From Bacillota bacterium (GTDB taxonomy: Bacteria > Bacillota > Clostridia > Oscillospirales > Ruminococcaceae): a DNA stretch of 17,561 bases. The position numbers were made by a program, and so were the translations under genes. The notes under the pieces were generated by a model. It worked only from the letters and a program-made list of their open reading frames with translations, searched no databases and had not been told where the DNA came from. Position 1 is the stretch's first letter. Every line of letters starts with the position of its first letter. The stretch is from positions 1 through 17,561 of the forward strand of contig JAEZQD010000062.1 in NCBI GenBank assembly GCA_023413185.1, written 5' to 3'. Below, piece after piece: positions 1 through 6,921 of the stretch.

Positions 1-59
1 GTGCTTAGCCTGCCTCGGGTATCCAGAAGCGGTGCGGATGCAGTAATCTCTTTTTGCAT
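1..59 (-). CDS. 5' fragment of an unidentified gene (possibly DUF2804 family)
   Basis: A minus-strand reading frame starts with ATG at 59-57 and runs off the left edge after 19 codons without a stop. It reads MQKEITASAPLLDTRGRLS. A good Shine-Dalgarno sequence, GAAAGGGG, lies at 74-67 with 7 bases to the ATG, and a minus-strand promoter-like sequence lies at 110-137. The pattern I-T-x-x-x-P-L-L-D-x-x-G-x-L resembles, from memory, the start of DUF2804 proteins, but 19 residues are too few to be sure. The start site is better supported than the family. Confidence 0.45.
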   Translation of the reverse strand, partial: MQKEITASAPLLDTRGRLS

Positions 60-109
60 TTCGTAACCCCTTTCCTGATGTTTTGCCGACTTAGTGACTT
101 ATTACTCTA

Positions 110-137
110 ATTATACCAACTATTGCATAAAAAACAA
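110..137 (-). promoter_or_regulatory. Candidate sigma-A promoter for the gene leaving the left edge
   Basis: Read on the minus strand, TTGTTT (137-132) and TATAAT (115-110) are separated by 16 bases. The -10 is preceded by TGG, giving an extended -10. It points toward the ATG at 59. Confidence 0.5.
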
Positions 138-159
138 TAAATATAATGAAAATTTTTAT

Positions 160-189
160 TTACTATTACAATTTTTTAAGAAATATTAG
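160..189 (+). promoter_or_regulatory. Weak candidate promoter for hsp20
   Basis: TTACTA (160-165) and TATTAG (184-189), 18 bases apart, are the best pair that would place the transcription start (about 196) just before the CIRCE element, the usual arrangement for HrcA control. An alternative, TTACAA (248-253) with a 17-base spacer to CATAAT (271-276), lies downstream of CIRCE. Neither is a strong match. Confidence 0.3.
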
Positions 190-206
190 GGTGTAGAAAA
201 CGAGTT

Positions 207-233
207 TTAGCACTCTGTCATGCAGAGTGCTAA
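207..233 (+). promoter_or_regulatory. CIRCE element (HrcA operator)
   Basis: The sequence TTAGCACTC, nine bases, GAGTGCTAA matches the CIRCE consensus at all 18 defined positions. HrcA binds this inverted repeat and represses class I heat-shock genes, usually groESL or hrcA-grpE-dnaK. Here the only plus-strand gene downstream is hsp20 at 414, so this small heat-shock gene is inferred to be in the HrcA regulon. Confidence 0.93.
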
Positions 234-312
234 AATTAACATCCATGTTACAAATCGTTGCTAATTCTTTCATAATCGGTGAGTACAATATAGCTGTAAG
301 GGGGAGTAAGAA

Positions 313-406
313 GGTCGGACGACATAAAGGTCAAACAGTCAAATACTTTCCGACCCGCTCTTCCATTTCAATACATTGGTTAACGATACTACATTTTAAA
401 GGAGGA
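313..406 (+). promoter_or_regulatory. Candidate RNA thermometer in the hsp20 5' leader
   Basis: Two adjacent helices can form just before the start codon. Helix I pairs GGTCGGA (313-319) with TCCGACC (349-355), seven perfect pairs. Helix II pairs TCTTCC (359-364) with GGAGGA (401-406), the core of the ribosome binding site, with one G-U wobble; past an A-A mismatch TT (366-367) pairs with AA (398-399). A weak, mismatched helix masking the Shine-Dalgarno sequence is the general design of heat-shock RNA thermometers, which are common in small heat-shock genes. No match to ROSE or fourU is claimed; this is a structural inference made by eye. Confidence 0.35.
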
Positions 407-413
407 TTCTTGT

Positions 414-836
414 ATGTTTAACCTTGTACCGTTTGAACGCCGACAGCACAACGAACTCCGGCGCCTGTTTGATGATTTTGAAAGAAACTTTTTTGGGTCA
501 AGCGATAATTTTGCCGCGTTTGGCACCGACATTGTAGACCAGGGCGACAACTATCTGCTCAAGGCGGACCTGCCCGGCTTTGCCAAGGAGGATATTGCGG
601 TCAACATCGACGGTGACCGCCTGACCATCAGCGCCGAGCGCAACGAGGAGCAGGAAGAGACGAGGGATAACTTCGTACGCCGTGAACGCAGCCGCGGTAC
701 ATTCTGCCGCAGCTTTGACATCTCGGGCATTCGCGCACAGGAGATTACCGCGGAGTATAAAAACGGAGTGCTTTCGTTAAGCCTGCCAAAGGATAAAACC
801 AAAACGGATCGCAGCCGTCGGGTTGATATCCAGTAA
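414..836 (+). CDS. hsp20: Small heat-shock protein (Hsp20/alpha-crystallin family)
   Basis: A 140-residue ATP-independent chaperone that holds unfolding cytoplasmic proteins as an oligomer for later refolding by DnaK/ClpB-type machines. The alpha-crystallin domain spans about residues 37-130. Recognisable parts are ADLPGFAKEDI (51-61), the RRERSRGTFCRSF segment (89-101) and GVLSLSLPK (118-126), the family signature near the end of the beta-sandwich. The basic tail ends in R-V-D-I-Q, a short form of the I/V-x-I motif that caps neighbouring subunits. Length is normal for bacterial Hsp20. The start at 414 has an ideal AAAGGAGG at 398-405. Transcription is probably controlled by HrcA through the CIRCE element at 207-233, and translation perhaps by the folded leader. 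A terminator follows at 863-894. Confidence 0.95.
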   Translation: MFNLVPFERRQHNELRRLFDDFERNFFGSSDNFAAFGTDIVDQGDNYLLKADLPGFAKEDIAVNIDGDRLTISAERNEEQEETRDNFVRRERSRGTFCRSFDISGIRAQEITAEYKNGVLSLSLPKDKTKTDRSRRVDIQ

Positions 837-861
837 TTTTTCACTCGGTTCAGAGCAACAT

Positions 862-895
862 AAAAAGGCGTTCCGCTTTTGCAGGGCGCCTTTTC
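862..895. terminator. Bidirectional intrinsic terminator between hsp20 and the flavoprotein gene
   Basis: AAAAGGCG (863-870) pairs perfectly with CGCCTTTT (887-894) around a 16-base loop. The plus strand ends in four T residues and the minus strand in five, so it can serve both converging genes. Confidence 0.8.
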
Positions 896-952
896 ATATG
901 AAGCAAGGGTAGCATCGGCTTGCTATAAACCAGTGTAATTGCAATTAACCCT

Positions 953-1420
953 TTATACTAGCACAATATCGCCTACAAAGGGGCTTGCCACCGCCGACTT
1001 TGCCGCAAAGTCAATGACATACTTCGTGTCGCCGCTAAATGCCACCGCTTGGTGCAGGGTGATCTTTAGAATACAGGTTCCTGGGTCGGTTTCGTTCACG
1101 TGACGGTCGTAAAAGGCGCAAAACACCTCTTTTAGCTCGTTTACCAAATCATGATTCTCCGGCGCGGTAGGGCTGCCTAAGTTTTGTGCTGTGCCGCACG
1201 CGCAGAATAGATCCTTGCAGATTGAGACGTAGGGGTTTTGTGCAACCTCCTGCATCTTATGCGTGGCGGTATGCGTAAGAATGTATACCGCACCATCATT
1301 ATAGTAGCCGTCAACCATACGCACGCTTGGGTGACCGCCCCGCGCCGTGGCAAGCGCCATCTGTACATCGCACCCAAATTGCTGTTCTAGCAGCAGCAAC
1401 GCCTCACAAAACTGTTCCAC
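953..1420 (-). CDS. Pyridoxamine 5'-phosphate oxidase-like FMN-binding protein
   Basis: A protein of about 155 residues with the split-barrel fold of the PNPOx-like family, which binds FMN or a related flavin in the cytoplasm. Family features are the opening strand MALATARGGHPSVRMVDG, followed by YILTHTATHKMQEVAQNPYVSI, the usual K/M-x-x-x-L/V-x-x-N-P-x-V pattern. Such clostridial proteins are of uncertain substrate; true PdxH activity should not be assumed. An ATG exists at 1459, but GTG at 1420-1418 is preferred. AAAGGAG lies 8 bases before it (1435-1429), and the candidate promoter (1446-1474) would start transcription near 1439, downstream of that ATG. The stretch FCACGTAQNLGSPTAPENHD in the middle is cysteine-containing and less typical. 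It converges with hsp20 and shares its terminator. Confidence 0.8.
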   Translation of the reverse strand: MEQFCEALLLLEQQFGCDVQMALATARGGHPSVRMVDGYYNDGAVYILTHTATHKMQEVAQNPYVSICKDLFCACGTAQNLGSPTAPENHDLVNELKEVFCAFYDRHVNETDPGTCILKITLHQAVAFSGDTKYVIDFAAKSAVASPFVGDIVLV

Positions 1421-1445
1421 AACCAAAGCTCCTTTATTATTCCAA

Positions 1446-1474
1446 ATTATAAAAATCATAATATACCATTAAAA
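1446..1474 (-). promoter_or_regulatory. Candidate promoter of the flavin-binding protein gene
   Basis: On the minus strand TTTTAA (1474-1469) is followed after 17 bases by a consensus TATAAT (1451-1446). The predicted start near 1439 leaves a short leader carrying AAAGGAG and the GTG start at 1420. Confidence 0.5.
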
Positions 1475-1766
1475 CCGCATAATGTACACAGGTTTTTACG
1501 AACTTGTTGTTAATTAGAAAAGACGAGGAGCATTTTTGCCGCAAAAGAGCGGATTTATGGAGTAAAACGCAGGGATACTTTATGTATTCTGAGTACGTTC
1601 GACGCAGTACGCGCTTCCTGCGTGAAAATGGTTAAGCGTTATTTTGTAAAAACCCCCTTACTCATCTTTGTGATTTTATCACGGTATTTGTATCACTTTT
1701 GCCGTAAAATAAGGATATCTATTTTCGTAAGTTTTTGGGCTAAGCAGAAAGGGCGATGAAGAAAGA
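1460..1766. other. Intergenic region between two divergent genes
   Basis: About 300 bases with no convincing reading frame. It holds the upstream half of the minus-strand promoter described separately and a 13-base palindrome at 1670-1682. It also holds a small inverted repeat, ACGCAG (1602-1607) with CTGCGT (1618-1623). No clear plus-strand promoter for the gene at 1767 was recognised. Confidence 0.6.
1670..1682. promoter_or_regulatory. Palindrome, possible operator upstream of the CoA-disulfide reductase gene
   Basis: GTGAT-TTT-ATCAC is a perfect 13-base dyad about 85 bases before the start at 1767. Its size suits a dimeric repressor or activator. The half-sites resemble CRP/FNR-type TGTGA/TCACA but the spacing is too short, so no regulator is named. 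Confidence 0.3.
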
Positions 1767-4196
1767 ATGAGTAAGGTACTGATTGTGGGCGGAGTGGCGG
1801 GTGGTGCGTCCGCTGCGGCGCGTCTTCGCAGGTTGGATGAGCAGGCAGAGATAGTTTTGTTTGAGCGGGGGGAGTACATCTCGTTTGCAAACTGCGGGCT
1901 GCCGTATTACATCGGCGGGGAGATCACCGAGCGTTCCGCGCTCACCTTACAAACGCCCGAGAGCTTTCGCGCGCGACTTCGTGTAGATGTTCGGGTGCAA
2001 AACGAGGTGATCGGCATTGACCCCGTCGGCAAACGCGTTACCGTGAAAAACCTCAAAACGAAAGAGACCTACACCGAATCCTACGATAAGCTGATTCTGT
2101 CCCCGGGTGCCGAGCCCATTCGACCGCCCTTTGAGGGCGCCGGCGGCGACAAGGTGTTCACCCTTCGCAATATCCCCGATACCTACCGCATCAAGGACTA
2201 TATCGATACGAACAAGCCCAAAACCGCCGTTGTGGTGGGCGGCGGCTACATTGGTGTAGAGATGGCGGAAAACCTTACCCTTGCGGGGGTAAAGGTCACC
2301 ATCGTGGAGCTTGCCGACCATGTGATTGCGCCGCTGGATTATGAGATGGCGTGCGACGTGCATGGTCATCTGCGCGAAAAGGGCGTAACCCTGATGCTCG
2401 GCAAGGGCGTAACCGCGATTACCGATATGGGCGAAACACTAAAGATTACGCTAACCGACACAGAGCTCTACGCCGACATGGCGGTGCTGTCTGTGGGCGT
2501 CCGCCCCGAAAGCGGGATGGCAAAGGCGGCGGGTCTTTCGGTTAACGCGCGTGGTGCCATTCTCGTCAATGAGCATATGCAGACCTCAAACCCCGATATC
2601 TACGCCGTGGGCGACGCGGTGGAGATTACCGACTTCGTCACCGGGCAAGCGGGCTACATTCCGCTTGCGGGGCCTGCAAACAAGCAGGGGCGCATTGCGG
2701 CCGACAACATTGCGGGGATTCAAAGCGTTTACAAGGGGACGCAGGGCACGGGCATCCTCAAGTGCTTTGACCTAACCGTAGGCACCACCGGCATCACCGA
2801 ACAACGCGCCCGACAGCTGGGGCTTGATTATGAAAAAAGCTACACCTACTCCGCATCCCACGCCTCCTACTACCCCGGGGCGGTTAACATGTCGGTAAAG
2901 CTTTTGTATGAGAACGGTACGGGACGCATTCTGGGTGCGCAGATCGTGGGCTTTGACGGCGTGGATAAGCGCATTGACATCCTTGCCACCGCCATGCGGG
3001 CGGGGCTTACCGTCAACGACCTGACCGAGCTTGAGCTTGCGTACGCGCCGCCCTTTTCTTCCGCGAAGGACCCCGTAAACATGGCGGGCTTTGTTGCCCA
3101 AAATGTGATGGAAGGACGGGTGAAGCTGTTTCACTGGCACGATGTGAAACACTTGCAGCAGAGTGGCGAGGTAACGCTGCTTGACGTGCGAACCAAAGCG
3201 GAGTACCAAAACGGTCATCCCGACGGTTTTGTCAACATCCCCCTTGACGAGCTGAGAAACCGCATCGGCGAGCTTGACCGTACAAAGCCGGTGTACGCAA
3301 CCTGCCAGGTGGGGCTGCGCGGCTACTACGCCTGCCGCATCCTGACACAGCTCGGGTTCGACTGCTACAACCTGTCGGGCGGGTACCGCCTATATAACAG
3401 CGTGTTTGGCAGGCATACCGCACCGATTGAAGATATGATGATGAACAGTGAAACGATGCTGCCCAAAGCAGCACCCAACGTTTTGGTGGATGCGTGCGGT
3501 CTGCAATGCCCGGGACCCGTCATGAAGCTTGCTGAGGCAGTGAAAAACGCGCAGGACGGCGATGTCATCGAGATAAAAACAACCGACCCCGCGTTCTCGG
3601 TGGATGTCGAGGCATGGTGCCGCCGAACAGGCAACAGCTTCGGCGGGGTGTCGAGCGAAAAGGGCGTGTACACCGCTCTGGTGAAGAAGGGTGGTTCCCG
3701 CATCTGCGGCACCGCCGGGCTGAAGGGGGACAACAAGAACATCATTGTGTTCTCGGGTGACCTTGATAAGGCGATTGCCTCCTTCATTATCGCCAACGCC
3801 GCCGCCTCGATGGGGCGCAAGGTTTCGATGTTCTTCACCTTCTGGGGCTTAAACATCCTGCGCCGCCCCGAAAAGGTTAAGGTGAAAAAGGATATGATGA
3901 GCCGGATGTTTGGCATGATGATGCCGCGCGGTTCAGGCAGACTTACTTTATCCAAGATGAACATGGGCGGTATGGGTGCAAAGATGATACGCTGCGTGAT
4001 GAACAACAAGAACATCGACAGCCTCGAAGACCTGCTTCGGGCATCCCTGCAAAACGGCGTGGAGCTTGTCGCCTGCTCGATGAGCATGGATGTGATGGGC
4101 ATTAAGCCCGAAGAGCTGATTGACGGCGTTAAGCTGGGCGGCGCAGCGGCAATGCTCGCGAACGCCGAGGAATCGGATATGTCGCTGTTCATCTGA
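1767..4196 (+). CDS. CoA-disulfide reductase / rhodanese / TusA / DsrE2 four-domain fusion
   Basis: An 809-residue flavoprotein predicted to reduce CoA-disulfide, CoA-persulfide or polysulfide with NAD(P)H and to move sulfane sulfur along its own domains in the cytoplasm. Residues 1-440 form the pyridine nucleotide-disulfide oxidoreductase: FAD-binding GGVAGG (8-13), the single active cysteine C43 in SFANCGLPYY as in CoA-disulfide reductases, NAD(P)-binding GGGYIG (158-163) and FAD-binding YAVGDAVE. A rhodanese domain follows (about 460-540) with C513 in CQVGLRGY. A TusA/SirA domain (about 572-645) has C577 and C581 in CGLQCPGP. The C-terminus (about 657-809) is DsrE2-like, with C770 in ACSMSMDVMGI. 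CoADR-rhodanese fusions are well known; this longer form also occurs in anaerobes. The start ATG is preceded by a purine-rich GAAGAAAG. It is a single-gene unit ending at the terminator at 4210-4250. Confidence 0.93.
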   Translation: MSKVLIVGGVAGGASAAARLRRLDEQAEIVLFERGEYISFANCGLPYYIGGEITERSALTLQTPESFRARLRVDVRVQNEVIGIDPVGKRVTVKNLKTKETYTESYDKLILSPGAEPIRPPFEGAGGDKVFTLRNIPDTYRIKDYIDTNKPKTAVVVGGGYIGVEMAENLTLAGVKVTIVELADHVIAPLDYEMACDVHGHLREKGVTLMLGKGVTAITDMGETLKITLTDTELYADMAVLSVGVRPESGMAKAAGLSVNARGAILVNEHMQTSNPDIYAVGDAVEITDFVTGQAGYIPLAGPANKQGRIAADNIAGIQSVYKGTQGTGILKCFDLTVGTTGITEQRARQLGLDYEKSYTYSASHASYYPGAVNMSVKLLYENGTGRILGAQIVGFDGVDKRIDILATAMRAGLTVNDLTELELAYAPPFSSAKDPVNMAGFVAQNVMEGRVKLFHWHDVKHLQQSGEVTLLDVRTKAEYQNGHPDGFVNIPLDELRNRIGELDRTKPVYATCQVGLRGYYACRILTQLGFDCYNLSGGYRLYNSVFGRHTAPIEDMMMNSETMLPKAAPNVLVDACGLQCPGPVMKLAEAVKNAQDGDVIEIKTTDPAFSVDVEAWCRRTGNSFGGVSSEKGVYTALVKKGGSRICGTAGLKGDNKNIIVFSGDLDKAIASFIIANAAASMGRKVSMFFTFWGLNILRRPEKVKVKKDMMSRMFGMMMPRGSGRLTLSKMNMGGMGAKMIRCVMNNKNIDSLEDLLRASLQNGVELVACSMSMDVMGIKPEELIDGVKLGGAAAMLANAEESDMSLFI

Positions 4197-4204
4197 AATA
4201 GGCA

Positions 4205-4255
4205 GGAAAAAGGGCTGTATGCGTCACGGTTTCGTACGCATACAGCCTTTGTCTT
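4205..4255. terminator. Strong intrinsic terminator after the CoA-disulfide reductase fusion
   Basis: GGCTGTATGCGT (4213-4224) pairs perfectly with ACGCATACAGCC (4236-4247), 12 base pairs. Flanking A and T runs extend the stem to about 4210-4250. It lies between converging genes and can probably act on both strands. Confidence 0.85.
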
Positions 4256-4261
4256 ATCGTA

Positions 4262-4918
4262 TTAATGCCTTGGGTTTGCCTTGACCTTGATGCAGGATTT
4301 TACAAGCGCCGCGGTAACCTCGCGCCCGTGCTCCGCCAGATAGCGTTCGATGTCTATGCTGCCCGCTCGGCTCTGGGGCAGGTAGCGGGCCGGCAGATGG
4401 TTGAGCGAAAACGCAATGACATCCTGCCTGCATTTGGCGCATTTACACAGGTTCATGCGCTCAATAACCGAGGCGGCCTTCTCCTTAATCGCAAGCTCGG
4501 CAACGTTAACCAGCTCGTACAGGTCGTCGCCGCCGGACGCTGCCGCAGGTGACGGTTGTGGCGTATCGCTTGACGGCGGTGTCTGCGCTGCAGGCTCCGG
4601 CAGCGGTGCGGGCTGGGGCACAACCAGCGGCTGGGCAACCTGCACCGGTTGGGGGGGAGATGGCGCGGTAAACGAGAGTTCCTGCGCGGGGGGCGGAGGA
4701 GCCGGCTCCTTGGCGCCGGGCTTCTCTGCCACCGGCTTTGTAGCGGGGCTTTTTCTTGGCGTCTTCTTGGCGGCTGGCTGTTTTTGCACCAGCTTTGCCA
4801 CCGAGATATCCTCCTCTTGCTGCTCATTGTCTACCGAAGGCTCGTCGCTGGGGCTTCCCGTCGTCAAAAGGTTGAGCACATGAGCAGTCTTGCTGCTTTT
4901 TTTAGGCACTGGCATCAC
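4262..4918 (-). CDS. ComFB-domain protein with long Pro/Ala-rich N-terminal region
   Basis: A 218-residue protein in three parts. Residues 1-20 are basic (PKKSSKTAHVLNLL). Residues about 21-130 are low-complexity, rich in Pro, Ala, Gln and Glu, and probably disordered. Residues 131-218 are a ComFB domain: DDLYELVNVAELAI, then C158, C160 and C163 in the CKCAKCRQDV segment, NHLPARYLPQ, a further cysteine at 209, and the typical ending KANPRH. ComFB was named from the Bacillus comF competence operon, but its role there is unclear; the cysteines suggest a metal site. Recent work links the family to cyclic dinucleotide binding, which suits the HD-GYP gene two genes upstream. GTG at 4918 or ATG at 4915 can be the start; both overlap the end of the ParA gene (14-17 bases), suggesting translational coupling. 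No comF or com genes are adjacent, so competence is not implied. Confidence 0.85.
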   Translation of the reverse strand: MMPVPKKSSKTAHVLNLLTTGSPSDEPSVDNEQQEEDISVAKLVQKQPAAKKTPRKSPATKPVAEKPGAKEPAPPPPAQELSFTAPSPPQPVQVAQPLVVPQPAPLPEPAAQTPPSSDTPQPSPAAASGGDDLYELVNVAELAIKEKAASVIERMNLCKCAKCRQDVIAFSLNHLPARYLPQSRAGSIDIERYLAEHGREVTAALVKSCIKVKANPRH

Positions 4919-5672
4919 CCCGCTTTAACAGCTCGGTGATCAGCATGCTGTAGTCACGGGCGGCGGTTGCCTTGGGTGCGTAGGTCATAACGCTTTCGCA
5001 GTGGGCAGGAGCCTCCGCCACCGCAACGTTGGTTCTTATCTTCGCCTTAAATACCACGGTGCCCAGCTGTCTGGCAACCACCTTGGCAAGATCCTCCACC
5101 TCACGGGTGAGGTTGGTGCGGTTGTTGTATTTGGTCAGCAGAATACCGTCTATCGAAAGATTGCTGTTGTAATATTTGCGCACCGTATCAATGGTCTCCT
5201 TTAACTGCGATATCCCCTGCAGGCTTAGGATTTCGGGCACCATCGGAATGATGATGCTTGTTGCTACGGTATAGGCATTAACCGTTAGAATACTAAGCGC
5301 AGGCGGGGTGTCGATGATTATGTAGTCGTATTCGTCCGCGATATCCCCCATCACTTCTTTTAGGATATGCTCGCGCCCGGGGCGGTTAAACTCGAGCTCC
5401 GCGCCGCTTAACAGGATGTTTGAGGGGAGGATGTCGCAGGTTTTGGTCTCCTGAATCGCGTCGCGAAAAGAAACCTGTGCCTTAAACACATCGTATATGG
5501 TAGGGCTTTCTTCCGTTTCTGCGCCTACGCTAAAGCTCAGATTGCCCTGTGGGTCCAGGTCGATGGCAAGCACCTTGTATCCCAACAACTTCAGCCCACC
5601 AGCCAAAGCGGAGCTGGTCGTGGTTTTCCCTACGCCGCCCTTCTGGTTGGTAATTGCTATAATCTTTTTCAT
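4902..5672 (-). CDS. ParA/Soj-type ATPase without an adjacent ParB
   Basis: A 256-residue P-loop ATPase of the ParA/MinD group, the normal length for chromosomal Soj-like proteins. The deviant Walker A motif KGGVGKTT (11-18) has the signature lysine K11 and catalytic-site lysine K16. The DLDPQGN segment (about 38-44) and the Walker B region YIIIDTPP are intact, so it should bind and hydrolyse ATP and dimerise. Family members make ATP-dependent gradients on DNA or membranes and position plasmids, chromosomes, chemoreceptor arrays or carboxysomes through a partner protein. The usual parB is absent here; the overlapping downstream gene encodes the ComFB-domain protein, which may be that partner. 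The ATG at 5672 follows AAGGTGG at a 10-base spacing. It lies 60 bases after the HD-GYP gene in the same direction. Confidence 0.92.
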   Translation of the reverse strand: MKKIIAITNQKGGVGKTTTSSALAGGLKLLGYKVLAIDLDPQGNLSFSVGAETEESPTIYDVFKAQVSFRDAIQETKTCDILPSNILLSGAELEFNRPGREHILKEVMGDIADEYDYIIIDTPPALSILTVNAYTVATSIIIPMVPEILSLQGISQLKETIDTVRKYYNSNLSIDGILLTKYNNRTNLTREVEDLAKVVARQLGTVVFKAKIRTNVAVAEAPAHCESVMTYAPKATAARDYSMLITELLKRGDASA

Positions 5673-5732
5673 CGTCAGCCATCCACCTTATTATTTAATA
5701 AAGGATCAGATTACAAGGTATCAGTTAACCCG

Positions 5733-6806
5733 TTAATAGCCTAGTCCGGCGACCACCACACTGCGCAGCTCGGGGTCGTCTAACAGGTTGTAGGTTATGG
5801 TTTCGTCCTCCGCATTGCGCACCAAAGGGCGCAGCGGCTGCGACTCGTGGTTTTGTGTAACAACACCGATGATGCCGTTGCTCAGCTTCACACAGGTGCC
5901 CACAGGGTAGGGGGCAACCTTTCGCAAAAACAACCGCACATACTCCTCATCAAACAAAGTACCCACACCGCCCATGATATACTCTATCGCCTCGCTGGGC
6001 AGATTGGGGCGGCGGTAGGGGCGGTTGGAGGTCAGCGCGTCGTACACGTCGGCAATGGCGAGGATACGCGCAAAGTCGGAAATATCACTGCCCGCAATGC
6101 CAAACGGGTATCCGGTGCCGTCATACCGTTCGTGATGGCTCAGGATGCCGTCGTAGGTTGCGGTGGGAATAATCTTTTTGCCCTTAAAGTAGTTTGCCGC
6201 ATACAGGGGGTGCAGCTTTACAATTGCGTACTCCTGCTGGGTGAGACGACCGGGCTTGTTTAATATTTCAAGCGGAACATCCAGCTTGCCAATATCGTGC
6301 AGCATGGCGCACAGCCCCAGCTCGTACAGCTTATTGGTGTTAAACCCCAAGGTAAGCCCCATTGCAATGGCAAGAACCGCGACGCTGAGCGAATGGTGAT
6401 AGGTGTAGTCGTCATACATCTTTAGGTCAATGATGTTGGTCATAAACTGGCTGTTGCGCGAGATATCCTCAATCAGGTTTTCGGTGATAGAACCGATGGA
6501 ATCGATCTGTCTGAGAACAACCGCATCGCTTTGACCCTTAAAATTGATGTAAAGCTGTTTAATGCTTGCAACAGCCTTTATCTTAAGCTCTTCGTTGATA
6601 CCGCCCTCAATTACAACGTCATCATTGACCCCGTCGTTGACGTAAGCACCCGCAAACCCGCACGCCATCAGGCGCTTGATATAGCCTTCGGTGAGGGTTT
6701 CGCCCCGTTTTAACAATACGGTGGTGAAATCCTCGTAGTTATACAGTCGGATATCACGCGAGATGACCATGCCCGACACCAGTTGGTTGGTAGGTAAAAA
6801 AATCAT
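5733..6806 (-). CDS. HD-GYP domain protein, predicted c-di-GMP phosphodiesterase
   Basis: A 357-residue cytoplasmic protein with no membrane segment. The N-terminal part (about 1-60, with LVSGMVISRDI and LLKRGETLTEGYIKRL) resembles the DUF3391-type module common before HD-GYP domains. The HD-GYP domain (about 125-300) has the metal and signature residues: H170-D171 in HDIGK, H199, H224-H225-E226, G232-Y233-P234 in DGTGYP, and D253 in ADVYDALTSNRPYR. It is therefore likely active in hydrolysing c-di-GMP to GMP or pGpG. A C-terminal beta-rich extension (about 300-357) follows. AGGATAGGA precedes the ATG at about 7 bases. It is the first gene of the apparent HD-GYP/ParA/ComFB operon. A dyad AAATCAG-T-CTGATTT at 6922-6936 upstream may be regulatory. 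Confidence 0.93.
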   Translation of the reverse strand: MIFLPTNQLVSGMVISRDIRLYNYEDFTTVLLKRGETLTEGYIKRLMACGFAGAYVNDGVNDDVVIEGGINEELKIKAVASIKQLYINFKGQSDAVVLRQIDSIGSITENLIEDISRNSQFMTNIIDLKMYDDYTYHHSLSVAVLAIAMGLTLGFNTNKLYELGLCAMLHDIGKLDVPLEILNKPGRLTQQEYAIVKLHPLYAANYFKGKKIIPTATYDGILSHHERYDGTGYPFGIAGSDISDFARILAIADVYDALTSNRPYRRPNLPSEAIEYIMGGVGTLFDEEYVRLFLRKVAPYPVGTCVKLSNGIIGVVTQNHESQPLRPLVRNAEDETITYNLLDDPELRSVVVAGLGY

Positions 6807-6921
6807 AGTCGTCCTATCCTAACTGCCCCGCCGCTTTCTATCGTGCAATGATAGAGTACGCAGCGTTTGTGCTCATACAGAAAATACGATCGAATAAACA
6901 GACATCCAGTTGTATCATGCA

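Noticed and set aside
227..421. A 64-codon plus-strand reading frame upstream of hsp20
   Set aside because: It begins inside the CIRCE element, has no ribosome binding site, overlaps the hsp20 start and its product looks random. It is better explained as leader RNA.
1092..1107. A parS-like site around TTCACGTGA near the orphan ParA genes
   Set aside because: Only the central palindrome agrees with TGTTTCACGTGAAACA; the outer bases mostly differ, and it lies inside the flavin-binding protein gene.
4401..4883. A 160-codon plus-strand frame opposite the ComFB-domain gene
   Set aside because: It is the mirror of the Pro/Ala-rich coding sequence, giving a Gly/Ser/Ala-rich product with no domain, while the minus strand encodes a recognisable ComFB domain.
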